Source: an uncultured Gemmiger sp. (GTDB taxonomy: Bacteria > Bacillota > Clostridia > Oscillospirales > Ruminococcaceae). Taken from it: a stretch of 6,261 nt of DNA. This document shows, in pieces, positions 5,820 to 6,261 of the stretch. Where the stretch lies: the NCBI GenBank assembly GCA_944382805.1, contig CALWNS010000049.1, forward strand, positions 1-6,261, in the 5' to 3' direction. The position numbers and the translations under genes are program-made. Below the pieces are notes generated by a model. That model had not been told where the DNA came from and did no database searches. It worked only from the letters and a program-made list of their open reading frames with translations. The stretch's first letter is position 1. Each line of letters starts with the position of its first letter.

Positions 5820-6194
5820 ATGGCGAAGTTTTATATCTGCCGCCGCTGCGGCAACCTGGTCGGCGTGCTTCATGCTTCCGGCGTTCCCATGATGTGCTGC
5901 GGCCAGAAAATGGAAGAGCTGGTCCCGAACACCGTAGAGGCCAGCGGCGAAAAGCATCTTCCCATTGTCACGGTGGAGGGCGGCGCCATCCATGTCAACG
6001 TGGGCAGCGCGAACCACCCCATGGTGCCGGAACATTTTATCCAGTGGGTGTATGTGGAGACGGAACACGGTGGCCAGCGCAAGGTCCTTGCCCCCGGCGA
6101 TGAACCCAGCGTAACTTTCAGCCTGGGGGACGATAAGGCTGTCGCCGTATACGCATACTGCAATCTCCACGGCCTTTGGATGACCAAAGTATAA
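5820..6194 (+). CDS. dfx: desulfoferrodoxin (two-iron superoxide reductase)
   Basis: Reduces superoxide to hydrogen peroxide in the cytoplasm without releasing oxygen, a typical anaerobe defence; electrons normally come from rubredoxin. The 124 residues carry both iron centres. Centre I, the desulforedoxin-like domain, has ligands Cys7, Cys10, Cys26 and Cys27 (CRRC and CC). Centre II, the active site, has His46, His66, His72, Cys114 and His117 (in EKHLP, NHPMVPEH and YCNLHG). Glu44 and Lys45 match the conserved Glu-Lys pair that guides superoxide. All ligands are present, so it should be a functional two-iron enzyme. AGGAGG at 5807-5812 lies seven bases before the ATG. It has tandem promoters and the shared operator, diverges from the Crp/Fnr gene and ends in its own terminator. 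No rubredoxin, rubrerythrin or peroxidase gene is visible here to supply electrons or remove the peroxide. Confidence 0.97.
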   Translation: MAKFYICRRCGNLVGVLHASGVPMMCCGQKMEELVPNTVEASGEKHLPIVTVEGGAIHVNVGSANHPMVPEHFIQWVYVETEHGGQRKVLAPGDEPSVTFSLGDDKAVAVYAYCNLHGLWMTKV

Positions 6195-6214
6195 GACCGC
6201 GGGCACGAAACCGG

Positions 6215-6245
6215 GCGATGCGGAACCGTTCCGCATCGCTTTTTT
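6215..6245 (+). terminator. intrinsic terminator of the superoxide reductase gene
   Basis: GCGATGCGGAA (6215-6225) and TTCCGCATCGC (6229-6239) form an 11-bp perfect stem with a CCG loop, followed by six T residues (6240-6245). It starts 20 bases past the stop codon, so the gene is transcribed alone. Confidence 0.95.
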
Positions 6246-6261
6246 GTTACTGCTTCCCGAT

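Overview
The window looks like a high-GC piece of the chromosome of a strictly anaerobic Gram-positive bacterium, most likely a gut-type Oscillospiraceae/Ruminococcaceae member of the Clostridia. The grounds are strong AGGAGG ribosome binding sites, A/T-rich sigma-A type -10 boxes in a GC-rich background, an M3 oligoendopeptidase of the Firmicutes type, a two-iron superoxide reductase (an anaerobe's oxygen defence) and a clostridial-style Crp/Fnr regulator. The lineage is an inference from protein style, not from a marker gene.

Layout. Positions 1-1387 (minus) hold an M3-family oligoendopeptidase cut by the left edge of the window. It diverges across a 132-base gap from a two-gene plus-strand operon (1520-4452): a 666-residue polytopic membrane protein of DUF6311/GT-C-like appearance, overlapping by 13 bases an RluA-family 23S rRNA-type pseudouridine synthase. 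Next is a monocistronic thioredoxin gene (4556-4861), which converges on a Crp/Fnr-family regulator (4913-5569, minus) through a shared bidirectional terminator. Divergent from the regulator is a full-length desulfoferrodoxin (two-iron superoxide reductase, 5820-6194), closed by a strong terminator at the right edge.

How the parts fit. The most interesting signal lies between the genes. The thioredoxin and superoxide reductase promoters share an identical 19-base block, GGTGATAACATCACGGAAG, containing the 13-base dyad GTGAT-AAC-ATCAC. In both promoters the dyad centre is exactly 29 bases before the first base of a perfect TATAAT, so it sits near -41, and neither promoter has a recognisable -35 box. 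This is the geometry of a class II Crp/Fnr activator site. The regulator encoded between the two genes carries the R-E-x-x-x-R recognition-helix residues that read GTGA in E. coli CRP. The three genes therefore look like a small local redox/oxygen-defence regulon: a sensor with candidate redox cysteines controlling thioredoxin and superoxide reductase. The regulator-site link is an inference. The half-site spacing (GTGA-N5-TCAC) is one base shorter than the classical CRP site, which is unusual and worth testing.

No RNA genes, insertion sequences, CRISPR arrays or prophage features were seen. There is no stretch longer than about 250 bases without a gene.
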